Positions 1 through 5,811 of a stretch of DNA of 5,811 nt are shown here, piece by piece. The stretch is from contig DAOUZD010000057.1 of NCBI GenBank assembly GCA_030665795.1, forward strand, positions 1 through 5,811. Direction: 5' to 3'. Under the pieces are notes generated by a model, which saw nothing but the letters and a program-made list of their open reading frames with translations, was not told the DNA's origin and searched no databases. The position numbers and the translations under genes are program-made. Each line of letters opens with the position of its first letter. The stretch's first letter is position 1. The stretch comes from Dehalococcoides sp. (GTDB taxonomy: Bacteria; Chloroflexota; Dehalococcoidia; Dehalococcoidales; RBG-16-60-22).

Positions 1-1
1 T

Positions 2-874
2 GGTGATAAAGCAGAAAAGCTTTGCCAGGAGTCATTTGCCTATGGCGCAAGCAGAGCCTACGTAATAGACGGCCCGCTATTTCACTATTACCGCACCGAG
101 CCTTATTACCGGGCCATTTGTTATCTGGTGAAAAAATATAAACCGGAGATATTGCTCATGGGCGCTACTGGTTTGGGGAGGGATTTGGCTGGTGCCGTGG
201 CTACGAAGCTCCAAACCGGATTGACGGCTGATTGTACCGGTCTGGAGATTGGTGATAACCGTTTGCTATTGCAGACTCGCCCTGCCTTCGGCGGCAATAT
301 CATGGCGACCATTTTGACCGAGCGCACTCGTCCGCAGATGTCAACGGTTCGGCCGCATGTAATGCCCTTGCCGAAGAAAGACCCTGCCCGGAAGGGTGAG
401 ATTATTCGGGAGACTATGCCCATCAGGGAGGACGATATTGCCGTCAAAGTACTGGAAGTCATTGAAGAGCGTAAAGAGGAGGTGGATGTCGCCGCTGCCG
501 ATGTAATTGTCTCCGGCGGGCGAGGTATGTGTGCCCAAGAGAACTTCGCCATCTTGCGGGAGCTGGCTGATGAATTGGATGGGGTGGTCGGCTGTTCGCG
601 TGGTGCCGTAGAGGCCGGTTGGATGCCGGCAGAACGGCAGGTTGGGCAGACGGGCAAAACGGTCAGGCCCAAGCTCTATATTGCCTGCGGCATTAGCGGC
701 GCCATTCAACACTTGGTCGGCATGCAACAGTCAGACGTAATCATCGCCATCAACCATGATAGGTACGCACCTATCTTTGAGGTGGCTAACTATGGCATTG
801 TGGGTGATGTCCTTCAGGTAGTTCCAACCATTACCAAGCGCATCCGAGAATTACGCGGGCAGCGAGCGACTTAG
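2..874 (+). CDS. etfA: Electron transfer flavoprotein alpha subunit, 5'-truncated by window edge
   Basis: This is the FAD-binding alpha subunit of the soluble electron transfer flavoprotein, which accepts electrons from acyl-CoA dehydrogenases and passes them to a membrane oxidoreductase. The frame is open from base 2, so 290 residues are visible; the family is usually about 320-330 long, so only the N-terminal tip is missing. The GTG at 128 is an internal valine codon, because homology continues upstream (AYGASRAYVIDGPL). The N-terminal domain shows GATGLGRDLA, TADCTGLEI and RPAFGGNIMATI. The C-terminal FAD domain (fragment residues about 171-290) shows SGGRGM, CSRGAVEAGW (S199, R200), QVGQTGKTV (213-221), GISGAIQH (230-237), AIN (N251) and GIVGD (D269), all hallmark FAD contacts. 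One oddity is ANYGIVGD where ADYGIVGD is usual. etfB is presumably just upstream. The next gene, 39 bases on, is the likely ETF-oxidising membrane enzyme, which supports an operon. Bifurcating versus ordinary ETF cannot be decided without etfB. Confidence 0.96.
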   Translation, partial: GDKAEKLCQESFAYGASRAYVIDGPLFHYYRTEPYYRAICYLVKKYKPEILLMGATGLGRDLAGAVATKLQTGLTADCTGLEIGDNRLLLQTRPAFGGNIMATILTERTRPQMSTVRPHVMPLPKKDPARKGEIIRETMPIREDDIAVKVLEVIEERKEEVDVAAADVIVSGGRGMCAQENFAILRELADELDGVVGCSRGAVEAGWMPAERQVGQTGKTVRPKLYIACGISGAIQHLVGMQQSDVIIAINHDRYAPIFEVANYGIVGDVLQVVPTITKRIRELRGQRAT

Positions 875-897
875 TGTATAGTGTGGGAATTGATAGC

Positions 898-902
898 AGG
901 AG
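898..902 (+). promoter_or_regulatory. Ribosome binding site for the ETF-linked oxidoreductase
   Basis: AGGAG lies 11 bases before the ATG at 914, inside a purine-rich run (AGGAGAAGAG). The spacing is slightly long, but this is the only convincing site. It supports ATG 914 as the start and initiation independent of the etfA stop at 872-874. Confidence 0.6.
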
Positions 903-913
903 AAGAGTAAATT

Positions 914-2890
914 ATGTCATCTAACGTCATCATATTCATCGTTGTTTTTATACTTGCGATGGTACTCTTTGGCTGGAGCTGTTTCCGACGTTTCCGTCTG
1001 GTAACTTTGGGCAGGGCGGAAAATCGTTTTAGTGATATCGGAAAACGCATCGGGAACATGCTTCTTTATGCCTTTGGTCAACGGCGAGTAGTCAGCCGAC
1101 TTTTTGGTTTTAACCACTTCGTCCTTTTCTGGTGCTTTCTTACCTTACTGTTCGCCAATGCCGAGTTCCTGTTTAACGGAGTGTTCCCGGATTACGTTGA
1201 CTTTTCACGACTGCCGGCTGGTGCGTACTATACCCTATCCCTCATTTTTGACCTCGTGTCCGTTTTGGCTCTCCTAGCGGTGGTGGTGGCGCTTATCCGC
1301 CGCGCCGCTTTTGCCTCGCCCCATATCGGCGGGCTGAGCCGTGACGCTGTTACTATCTTGGGATTGGTAGCTATCCTGATGATTGCCTTTTTCGGTATGC
1401 ACGCCAGCGGGATTGCTCAAGGGAGTGAAGCGGCTGCCGCTTACATGCCGGTGTCCAGTTTTGCCGCGGCTACTTTTCTGTCCGGTGCTTCGACCGGAAG
1501 CCTGACCGGATATGCCAGCTTTTTCTGGTGGCTTCATGCTATAGTGCTGCTTAGTTTCCTGAATTACCTGCCCTACAGTAAGCACATGCACATTCTGACC
1601 GCTATTCCCAACTGTTTCTTCCGGAATCTGGCCAGAGTTAACCTCCCGCCTCGAGAAGAATTCAAAAAGGACAATACCTTTGGTGTTGGGCAGGTAAATC
1701 AGTTTACCTGGAAAGGTTTGTTTGATTCATATTCCTGTACCGAGTGTGGCCGTTGCTCGGACGCTTGTCCGGCTACCTTCACCGGCAAACCGCTAGACCC
1801 ACGGCTGGTCATCCACGATATTAAGCTGAATTTGTTAAAGAACGGGCCTTTACTTACCAAAAATGGAGCAGCGGTGCTGCCTTTAATCGGTGGTGGTCAG
1901 GAGGGCAGTGTCGCCGATGAGGTCATCTGGGAATGTACCACCTGTGGCGCCTGTATGGAAGTGTGTCCGGTGTTTATTGAGCATGTGCCCAAGATTGTTG
2001 ATATGCGCCGCAACCTGGTGGAGATGCAGTCCAAGTTTCCTGAAGAGTTGTTATCCTTTTTTGAGAACATGGAGCAGCGCGGTAATCCTTGGGGTATCGC
2101 TCCCGGGGAACGTGTCAAGTGGGCTGCGGAAATTGAAGTCAAGCCTTTTGAAGCGGGCAAGACTGAATACTTGTTTTTTGTCGGCTGTGCTGGTGCTTTT
2201 GATGCTCGCAACCGACGGACAACTCTGGCTATGGCTAAGATTCTGGATGCCAGCGGCATTTCCTGGGGCACTCTGGGTAGGGATGAACTATGTTGTGCTG
2301 ACAGCTTGCGTCGACTGGGTAATGAATTCATTTTTGACCGCATGGTTAAAGAGAACATCAGGCTGTTTGAAGAGAGGGGAGTGAAAAAAGTCATTACCCA
2401 GTGTCCGCACTGCTACAGTACCCTGAAGAATGACTACCGTCAGTATGGCATTGAACTGGAAGTTCACCATCACACCGAGTTCATCAATGGTCTAATTGAA
2501 GAGGGCAAGCTCAAACTGGACAAGGTCGGAGACCTGGGTAACGTGGTATTTCATGATTCTTGCTATCTGGGACGCCATAATCTCATCTACGAAGCGCCGC
2601 GTAAAGTTGTTACCTCAGTTACTGGTCGCGCGCCAACCGAGATGGACGGTCACCATGGCAGGGCTTTTTGCTGTGGTGCTGGCGGTGGGCGGATGTGGAT
2701 GGAAGAACCCATCGGGAAACATATCAATGTGGCACGCGTCGAGGAAGCTTTGAATAAAAACCCGGAGACGATTTGCGTCTGCTGCCCGTACTGCATGACG
2801 ATGTTTGAAGACGGCCTAAAAGATAAGAATGCTGACGATAGAGTACAGGTGCTGGATATGGCTGAGATTGCCGTCAGGGGATTGAAATAG
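914..2890 (+). CDS. Membrane heterodisulfide-reductase-like Fe-S oxidoreductase, probable ETF:menaquinone oxidoreductase
   Basis: The likely role is to oxidise reduced ETF and pass electrons through Fe-S clusters and membrane heme to menaquinone. The 658-residue protein has three parts. Residues 1-230 hold about five membrane helices (near 5-22, 64-88, 105-128, 145-165, 200-220) with candidate heme b histidines H68, H163, H208, H224 and H226, as in NarI/HdrE-type domains. Residues 270-360 carry two [4Fe-4S] motifs: C275, C278, C281, C285 and C341, C344, C347, C351. Residues 420-630 carry two complete CCG domains: C425-X34-C460C461-X35-C497xxC500 and C550-X35-C586C587-X36-C624xxC627, the pattern that binds non-cubane clusters in HdrB/HdrD. 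This order matches the EMO/FadF-type family known beside etfBA in syntrophic fatty-acid oxidisers and Bacillus. Position directly after etfA argues for ETF as the partner. A generic (Fe-S) oxidoreductase of the glycolate oxidase GlcF/HdrD class is the alternative, but the membrane domain and context make it less likely. Quinone type and direction of flow are inference. Confidence 0.92.
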   Translation: MSSNVIIFIVVFILAMVLFGWSCFRRFRLVTLGRAENRFSDIGKRIGNMLLYAFGQRRVVSRLFGFNHFVLFWCFLTLLFANAEFLFNGVFPDYVDFSRLPAGAYYTLSLIFDLVSVLALLAVVVALIRRAAFASPHIGGLSRDAVTILGLVAILMIAFFGMHASGIAQGSEAAAAYMPVSSFAAATFLSGASTGSLTGYASFFWWLHAIVLLSFLNYLPYSKHMHILTAIPNCFFRNLARVNLPPREEFKKDNTFGVGQVNQFTWKGLFDSYSCTECGRCSDACPATFTGKPLDPRLVIHDIKLNLLKNGPLLTKNGAAVLPLIGGGQEGSVADEVIWECTTCGACMEVCPVFIEHVPKIVDMRRNLVEMQSKFPEELLSFFENMEQRGNPWGIAPGERVKWAAEIEVKPFEAGKTEYLFFVGCAGAFDARNRRTTLAMAKILDASGISWGTLGRDELCCADSLRRLGNEFIFDRMVKENIRLFEERGVKKVITQCPHCYSTLKNDYRQYGIELEVHHHTEFINGLIEEGKLKLDKVGDLGNVVFHDSCYLGRHNLIYEAPRKVVTSVTGRAPTEMDGHHGRAFCCGAGGGRMWMEEPIGKHINVARVEEALNKNPETICVCCPYCMTMFEDGLKDKNADDRVQVLDMAEIAVRGLK

Positions 2891-2906
2891 GCTATATTTA
2901 CCGGAA

Positions 2907-3139
2907 TCAGGATTTTCGGTTGTCCTTAACTCCTATAGGTATCTCTTCGAAAGGTATCTCTTTGCCGCTAGCGAGAATCGCCTTTTACGCCAGGTGCACT
3001 AGCCCGAAACAACAGGGCACCTCCATATGTACCACGGTGAGGCTCGTTGGCTCAGCATGTTGCAGAATCTGAGTCAGTTTCTTGATGTCCAGTATCTTGA
3101 CATCAGTTATCGCCTTTCCCCTGTGCTTCTTTCCGCTGG
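2907..3139 (-). pseudogene. Decayed C-terminal remnant of a ferredoxin-like protein (VPCC motif)
   Basis: Reading the minus strand from about 3137 to the TGA at 2909-2907 gives 76 codons interrupted by a TAA at 2987-2985. Before the stop it reads TDVKILDIKKLTQIL, then SLTVVHMEVPCCFGLVHLA; after it, in the same frame, KAILASGKEIPFEEIPIGV. The two halves join into one coherent protein end. From memory, this resembles the C-terminus of 4Fe-4S ferredoxin-domain proteins of anaerobes that end in a 'CPKLDD...LTVVHMEVPCC...SGKDIP' region. No start codon with a ribosome binding site is seen, and the N-terminal ferredoxin part is absent: the fragment begins right after the LOG gene stop. The equivalent of the GCPKLDD segment also looks damaged, with no Cys-Pro there. 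It is therefore read as a truncated, stop-interrupted relic of a third gene in the minus-strand unit. The family assignment is recollection, not a search result; coding origin is better supported than identity. Confidence 0.6.
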
Positions 3140-3160
3140 TCAGATGACCAGTGCTCTTTT
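3134..3160 (+). terminator. Candidate hairpin terminator between convergent genes
   Basis: CTGGTC-AGAT-GACCAG (3136-3151) is a perfect 6-bp stem with a 4-base loop, extendable by a G-T wobble and a C-G pair to 3134-3153. On the plus strand it is followed by CTCTTTT, a short imperfect T tract. It could stop transcripts running out of the etfA/oxidoreductase operon toward the minus-strand genes. It overlaps the stop codon of the LOG gene, and on the minus strand no T tract follows, so it would not serve that gene as a classical terminator. The stem is short, hence the low confidence. Confidence 0.3.
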
Positions 3161-3823
3161 ACCGGCAATCTCCTGATTCAAATACCATTTCCGGACGGCT
3201 TCAATTACCTCATCGGTGTCATCACAAACTCGAAGTAAGTTGAGGTCTTCTTCTGAGATATAGCCTCTAGCCAGAGTAAAAGTCCTTAACCACTCCAGAA
3301 AACCTTTCCAGTAGTTGTTACCAAACAGTATCACCGGGAAAGGTTTTATCTTATGGGTTTGCATCAAGGTTAACACTTCGGTTACTTCATCGAGCGTACC
3401 TAAACCGCCGGGCATTATAATGAAGGCAGTGGCATACTTTACCAGTAAAACCTTGCGGACAAAGAAATGACGCAGTGATAGGGATATTGATGAGTAAGGG
3501 TTAGGCGCTTGTTCTTCAGGTAGTTCAATATTTACCCCGACTGATTTGACACCAGCCTCAATCGCTCCTTTGTTGGCCGCTTCCATCACACCTGGTCCGC
3601 CACCGGTTATTATCGAGAAACCGTTTTCTCCAAGCCGACGGGCGATTTCTTCCGTCTTCGCATATAGCTCCTCACCCGGTTTGATTCGAGCTGAGCCGTA
3701 TATGGTTACGGCTGGCTCTATGCCGGAGAGTCGGTCAAAACCCTCCACCAGCTCACCAATTATGCGGAACATACGCCAGGATTCTTCTTTGGCTAATTCA
3801 TTTATTTCATATTCTTGTTGCAT
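3140..3823 (-). CDS. LOG-family (TIGR00730) nucleotide phosphoribohydrolase
   Basis: This 227-residue cytosolic Rossmann-fold protein belongs to the family long misnamed 'lysine decarboxylase'. Characterised members cleave the N-glycosidic bond of nucleoside 5'-monophosphates (AMP or cytokinin nucleotides) to give the base and ribose 5-phosphate. Visible motifs are TIYGSAR (40-46), ITGGGPGVMEAANKGA (72-87), SLRHFFVRK (116-124) and the diagnostic PGGLGTLDE (138-146). The catalytic Arg and Glu of these motifs are present. The start at 3823 is chosen because GGAGG lies 5 bases upstream; an in-frame ATG at 3835 exists, but its own G begins that ribosome binding site. Extending the frame further upstream would only overlap the hydrolase gene with non-homologous sequence. 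The gene follows the hydrolase by 20 bases, so cotranscription is likely. The N-terminal 30 residues (INELAKEESWRMFRIIGE) look helical and are typical of the longer bacterial LOG forms. The true substrate is unknown. Confidence 0.9.
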   Translation of the reverse strand: MQQEYEINELAKEESWRMFRIIGELVEGFDRLSGIEPAVTIYGSARIKPGEELYAKTEEIARRLGENGFSIITGGGPGVMEAANKGAIEAGVKSVGVNIELPEEQAPNPYSSISLSLRHFFVRKVLLVKYATAFIIMPGGLGTLDEVTEVLTLMQTHKIKPFPVILFGNNYWKGFLEWLRTFTLARGYISEEDLNLLRVCDDTDEVIEAVRKWYLNQEIAGKRALVI

Positions 3824-3828
3824 ATTTG

Positions 3829-3833
3829 CCTCC
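3829..3833 (-). promoter_or_regulatory. Ribosome binding site that decides the LOG gene start
   Basis: On the minus strand GGAGG is followed by CAAAT and then the ATG at 3823. The 5-base spacer and sequence closely match the site before the acyl-CoA dehydrogenase (GGAGG-CAATT-ATG). This favours ATG 3823 over ATG 3835. Confidence 0.75.
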
Positions 3834-3843
3834 ATATCGTGTC

Positions 3844-4788
3844 TTATCTGGAGTGTCCATCTCCTATCCCGAAAGTTTCCCCGAGAAAGCGGGCGATTTT
3901 TCTGCTGATTAAGAGGTACCATAGCCAGAAGGTGGTGTGGGTGCCGGGAAACCAGTTGATAGTTGGTTTGCCACAGGCTTCCCAAAACTCTAGCGTGGCC
4001 TCTCTGGGAATATACTCATCCCAGAGGGCATTAAGCATTAATACCGGTCGTTCCCGGAGATAAGGAGCAAAGGTCATCGGGTCAATGAGAAAACTTTTCC
4101 TTACCGGAGTAACATTTTCAAATCCCTTCTCAGCTACCTCGGCAAGATACTGTGCATAATCGCGCTGGATTTCATTGTATTCGGCTTCGGTACGTTGTTT
4201 GAATCCTTTCCTCATTGACTGCTTCCGGCTCTTCCGCCCTATCTTTTCCGAATTCCCGCCGACGATAAGAAAAACCCCTGCCTTGATGCGTTCATCTACC
4301 CCCATGGTTATCGCCGAGATGAAGCCGCCAAAGCTTACGCCGACTACGGCTACCTGGTCCTTGTTTATTTCGGCTCGGCCACTTGCCCAATCTATCGTCT
4401 GACGTATATCAGTTACTGAAATCTGGTAGCTTTCAAACCATTCCTCGGGGGTAAGGGCAGGATACCGCTTTTTAATTGTTTCTGACATGCGTCTGGAGTG
4501 AAATATCGAATACAGGACAAAGCAAGCCATTCCTTTTTTCACTAGATTTCGTGCCAGGAGTCTGCAGGGGATTAAAAGCTGGTCTCCTATCCCGTGAAAT
4601 AAAATAACCAGTGGGGCGTTATCTGTGTCCCGGGGTTGAAAGTAATCACCATGGACGGTATTGTTTTTTTCGTGCCGAGTCGGGTGGGCAGTGGGGAAGT
4701 CAACCGAGTAACCTAACCACCTGGCGGTCGTTTGCTTTAGTTGCAGTTTAGCGTTTGGCACGCTGTTTGGATAATTATACGGGTTCAT
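3844..4788 (-). CDS. Alpha/beta hydrolase (serine esterase/peptidase-like fold), function unknown
   Basis: A 314-residue protein with the alpha/beta hydrolase layout. LVILFHGIGDQ (60-70) is the strand plus oxyanion HG motif. VAVVGVSFGG (146-155) is the nucleophile elbow GxSxG with Ser152. ALWDEYIP (254-261) offers the acid Asp257, and FPGTHTTFW (280-288) the base His284. The triad therefore looks complete. The insertion between strand 6 and the acid loop (about 180-235, rich in Lys, Arg and Glu) is probably a lid. No signal peptide or membrane anchor is evident, so it is likely cytosolic. The N-terminal 45 residues are not recognisable. It resembles dienelactone-hydrolase or acyl-peptidase-like proteins, but no substrate can be assigned. 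The ATG at 4788 is the first possible in the frame, since a stop codon lies just upstream (4794-4792). It has only a weak ribosome binding site, so a start further in is possible. It is the first gene of a minus-strand pair with the LOG protein. Confidence 0.85.
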   Translation of the reverse strand: MNPYNYPNSVPNAKLQLKQTTARWLGYSVDFPTAHPTRHEKNNTVHGDYFQPRDTDNAPLVILFHGIGDQLLIPCRLLARNLVKKGMACFVLYSIFHSRRMSETIKKRYPALTPEEWFESYQISVTDIRQTIDWASGRAEINKDQVAVVGVSFGGFISAITMGVDERIKAGVFLIVGGNSEKIGRKSRKQSMRKGFKQRTEAEYNEIQRDYAQYLAEVAEKGFENVTPVRKSFLIDPMTFAPYLRERPVLMLNALWDEYIPREATLEFWEACGKPTINWFPGTHTTFWLWYLLISRKIARFLGETFGIGDGHSR

Positions 4789-4853
4789 ATTTCAAGTGCA
4801 AATAAATAATTTCTCTCTTGCGGGTGGCTAACTGCCGCATATCTCATCCACTA

Positions 4854-4883
4854 ATTTTACCTGAACTAATACCCACCGGACAA
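4854..4883 (-). promoter_or_regulatory. Candidate sigma70-type promoter for the hydrolase-LOG unit
   Basis: Minus-strand TTGTCC (4883-4878) and TAAAAT (4859-4854) are separated by 18 bases. Each differs slightly from consensus: 4 of 6 for the -35 box and 5 of 6 for the -10 box. The -10 box lies about 65 bases before the hydrolase ATG. It is the best pair I found by eye in this divergent gap, but such matches are common in AT-rich DNA. Confidence 0.35.
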
Positions 4884-4949
4884 CTTAACGTTTTGCTGAA
4901 CTGAAAATCGGCGTCATCTTTCACTTTATCAAGCCAGCATATTGTACTA

Positions 4950-4965
4950 AGAATCCCTTGATTCT
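4950..4965. repeat. Inverted repeat overlapping the acyl-CoA dehydrogenase promoter (possible operator)
   Basis: AGAATC-CCTT-GATTCT is a perfect 6-bp inverted repeat with a 4-base centre. It covers the proposed -35 box (4958-4963) of the plus-strand promoter, the typical place for a repressor to block RNA polymerase. A fatty-acid or acyl-CoA responsive regulator would make sense for the gene behind it, but no regulator gene is in the window and no known consensus is claimed. Confidence 0.35.
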
Positions 4966-4986
4966 ACCTGGTTTCAGTGATATTAT
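4958..4986 (+). promoter_or_regulatory. Probable extended -10 sigma70-type promoter for the acyl-CoA dehydrogenase gene
   Basis: TTGATT (4958-4963) and TATTAT (4981-4986) are spaced by exactly 17 bases. The -10 box is preceded by TG one base away (4978-4979), giving an extended -10 element TGATATTAT. Transcription would start near 4993 and leave a leader of roughly 68 bases before the ATG. Spacing and extended element together make this the strongest promoter in the window. Confidence 0.55.
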
Positions 4987-5048
4987 GGCGCTAGTGAGAA
5001 AAAGTCAGGACCGATTTCTCGCTGTTTCAAGTTACGGCGGCGATTAAT

Positions 5049-5055
5049 AAGGAGG
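5049..5055 (+). promoter_or_regulatory. Strong ribosome binding site of the acyl-CoA dehydrogenase gene
   Basis: AAGGAGG lies 5 bases before the ATG at 5061. It is nearly the full anti-Shine-Dalgarno complement and fixes the start codon. Confidence 0.85.
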
Positions 5056-5060
5056 CAATT

Positions 5061-5811
5061 ATGGATTTTACCCTTAGCGAAGAACACAAGATGTTGCAAA
5101 CCACGGTAAGGGATTTTGCCAATGACAAACTGGCTCCGGTAGCCGACGAATTAGACCGAAAACAAGAATTTGCTTGGGACAACTTCAAAATGATGGCTGA
5201 AATGGGGTTGCTTGGCCTGGGTATCCCACCTGAGTATGGGGGCAGTGGTGGCGATGAACTCTCGATTGCCATTGCTATGGAAGAACTCGCCCGAGCTTGT
5301 GCCTCGACGGCAGATATTGTGGATGCCCATCTGTGCTTATGCGCTGCCCCAATCAATCGTTTTGGCACCGAGGAGCAAAAGCAAAAGTTTCTACCCGCTT
5401 TGGTCAAGGGAGAGAAGGTAGGTGCCCATGCCATAACCGAATCTGAGGCAGGTAGTGATGTTAGTAGGGTGCAGATGACGGCGGTAAAGGATGGTGATTC
5501 TTACATCCTCAATGGCACCAAGATATTTATCACCAATGGTGATGTCTGTGATATAGTGCTGGTCTTTGCTACTGTTCCGGAATTGGGAGACCGGGGCATG
5601 ACGGCATTCATCGTGGAGGAAGGGACTCCGGGTTATAGTAAAGGTAAAAAATATGATAAGCTGGGCATGCATGCCGCCACTAATGCGGACCAGGTGTTTG
5701 AAGACTGTCGTATTCCGGTAATCAATCGTATCGGTGAGGAGGGGCGGGGTATGCGCATCTTTCTGGAAACAATCGACCACGGGCGGATTGGGATTGCGGC
5801 ACAGGCCCTGG
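5061..5811 (+). CDS. Acyl-CoA dehydrogenase, 3'-truncated by window edge
   Basis: This FAD flavoenzyme introduces the alpha-beta double bond into an acyl-CoA and gives its electrons to ETF. The 250 visible residues (family about 380) cover the N-terminal helical domain, the middle beta domain and the start of the C-terminal helical domain. MDFTLSEEHKMLQTTVRDFA (1-20) is the typical N-terminus. MGLLGLGIPPEYGGSG follows near residue 55. GAHAITESEAGSDV (121-134) is the first family signature, KIFITNG (154-160) the FAD-contacting segment and DHGRIGIAAQAL (239-250) the opening of the C-terminal domain. The catalytic Glu and the second signature lie beyond the window, so activity and substrate class cannot be judged. 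Within the signature, SRVQ follows GSDV where a small residue is more usual, a variant that also occurs in acyl-CoA dehydrogenases. The gene has its own promoter and may head an operon continuing to the right. With etfA and the membrane oxidoreductase about 2 kb upstream, it is a plausible electron donor to that ETF. Confidence 0.95.
   Translation, partial: MDFTLSEEHKMLQTTVRDFANDKLAPVADELDRKQEFAWDNFKMMAEMGLLGLGIPPEYGGSGGDELSIAIAMEELARACASTADIVDAHLCLCAAPINRFGTEEQKQKFLPALVKGEKVGAHAITESEAGSDVSRVQMTAVKDGDSYILNGTKIFITNGDVCDIVLVFATVPELGDRGMTAFIVEEGTPGYSKGKKYDKLGMHAATNADQVFEDCRIPVINRIGEEGRGMRIFLETIDHGRIGIAAQAL

Noticed and set aside
128..130. GTG at 128 as the start of etfA
   Set aside because: The frame stays open upstream to base 2 and the upstream residues match ETF alpha. 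GTG 128 is an internal valine and the gene is cut by the window edge.
121..727. Minus-strand reading frames opposite etfA
   Set aside because: They are antisense shadows of the confidently identified etfA frame, rich in Ser, Pro and Arg, without start signals.
1890..2384. Long alternative-frame reading frames inside the oxidoreductase gene, on both strands (also 1274-1591 minus)
   Set aside because: They lie wholly within a gene with continuous, motif-rich homology, have no ribosome binding sites, and their translations are low-complexity and unlike known proteins.
2901..2919. Possible terminator stem CCGGAA...TTTCGG just after the oxidoreductase gene
   Set aside because: Only about six pairs including a G-T wobble form, around a 7-base loop, and no T tract follows.
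2937..2962. Direct repeat AGGTATCTCTT occurring twice with a 15-base period
   Set aside because: On the minus strand it encodes the adjacent segments KEIPF and EEIPI of the decayed ferredoxin-like tail. A similar residue pattern is expected in the family, so it is more likely codon coincidence than a functional repeat.
3824..3985. Upstream extension of the LOG reading frame by 54 codons, to an ATG at 3985
   Set aside because: The extra residues overlap the well-supported hydrolase gene in another frame and show no LOG-family pattern, and a strong ribosome binding site sits right before ATG 3823.
5391..5780. Minus-strand reading frame opposite the acyl-CoA dehydrogenase gene
   Set aside because: It is antisense to a gene with clear family signatures and has no ribosome binding site or recognisable domain.

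Overview
The window looks like a chromosomal stretch from an anaerobic or facultative, menaquinone-using bacterium that oxidises (or reversibly handles) acyl-CoA compounds. The reasons are a gene for the alpha subunit of an electron transfer flavoprotein (ETF), followed directly by a membrane-bound, heme b-like and HdrD-like iron-sulfur oxidoreductase of the ETF:menaquinone oxidoreductase type, with an acyl-CoA dehydrogenase close by. Such sets are known from syntrophic Firmicutes and Desulfobacterota, from Dehalococcoidia-like Chloroflexota and from Bacillus relatives. The sequence alone does not settle the phylum. No phage, transposon, CRISPR or RNA gene was seen.

Layout. Positions 2-874 (+) hold the 3' part of etfA; its first few dozen codons lie outside the window. 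After 39 bases comes the 658-residue oxidoreductase gene (914-2890, +), almost certainly in the same operon. Positions 2891-3139 carry no intact gene, but on the minus strand they hold a decayed C-terminal fragment of what appears to be a ferredoxin-like protein with a VVHMEVPCC motif, broken by an in-frame TAA. Next comes a minus-strand pair: an alpha/beta hydrolase (4788-3844) followed after 20 bases by a LOG-family (TIGR00730, 'lysine decarboxylase-like') nucleotide phosphoribohydrolase (3823-3140). The decayed fragment lies directly downstream of that pair and may be its lost third gene. Positions 4789-5060 are a divergent intergenic region with a good sigma70-type promoter on the plus strand, an inverted repeat over its -35 box, and a weaker promoter candidate on the minus strand. 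An acyl-CoA dehydrogenase gene (5061 to the window end, +) runs off the right edge without its catalytic C-terminal half.

How the parts fit. Acyl-CoA dehydrogenase passes electrons from the acyl-CoA alpha-beta carbon bond to ETF. ETF would then be reoxidised by the membrane oxidoreductase through its CCG-type and cubane iron-sulfur clusters and heme-bearing membrane domain, which delivers electrons to menaquinone. The LOG/hydrolase pair has no evident mechanistic link to this and probably forms an independent minus-strand unit. The most noteworthy items are the two exactly canonical CCG motifs fused to a heme-type membrane domain, the unannotated pseudogene, and the inverted repeat over the acyl-CoA dehydrogenase promoter.
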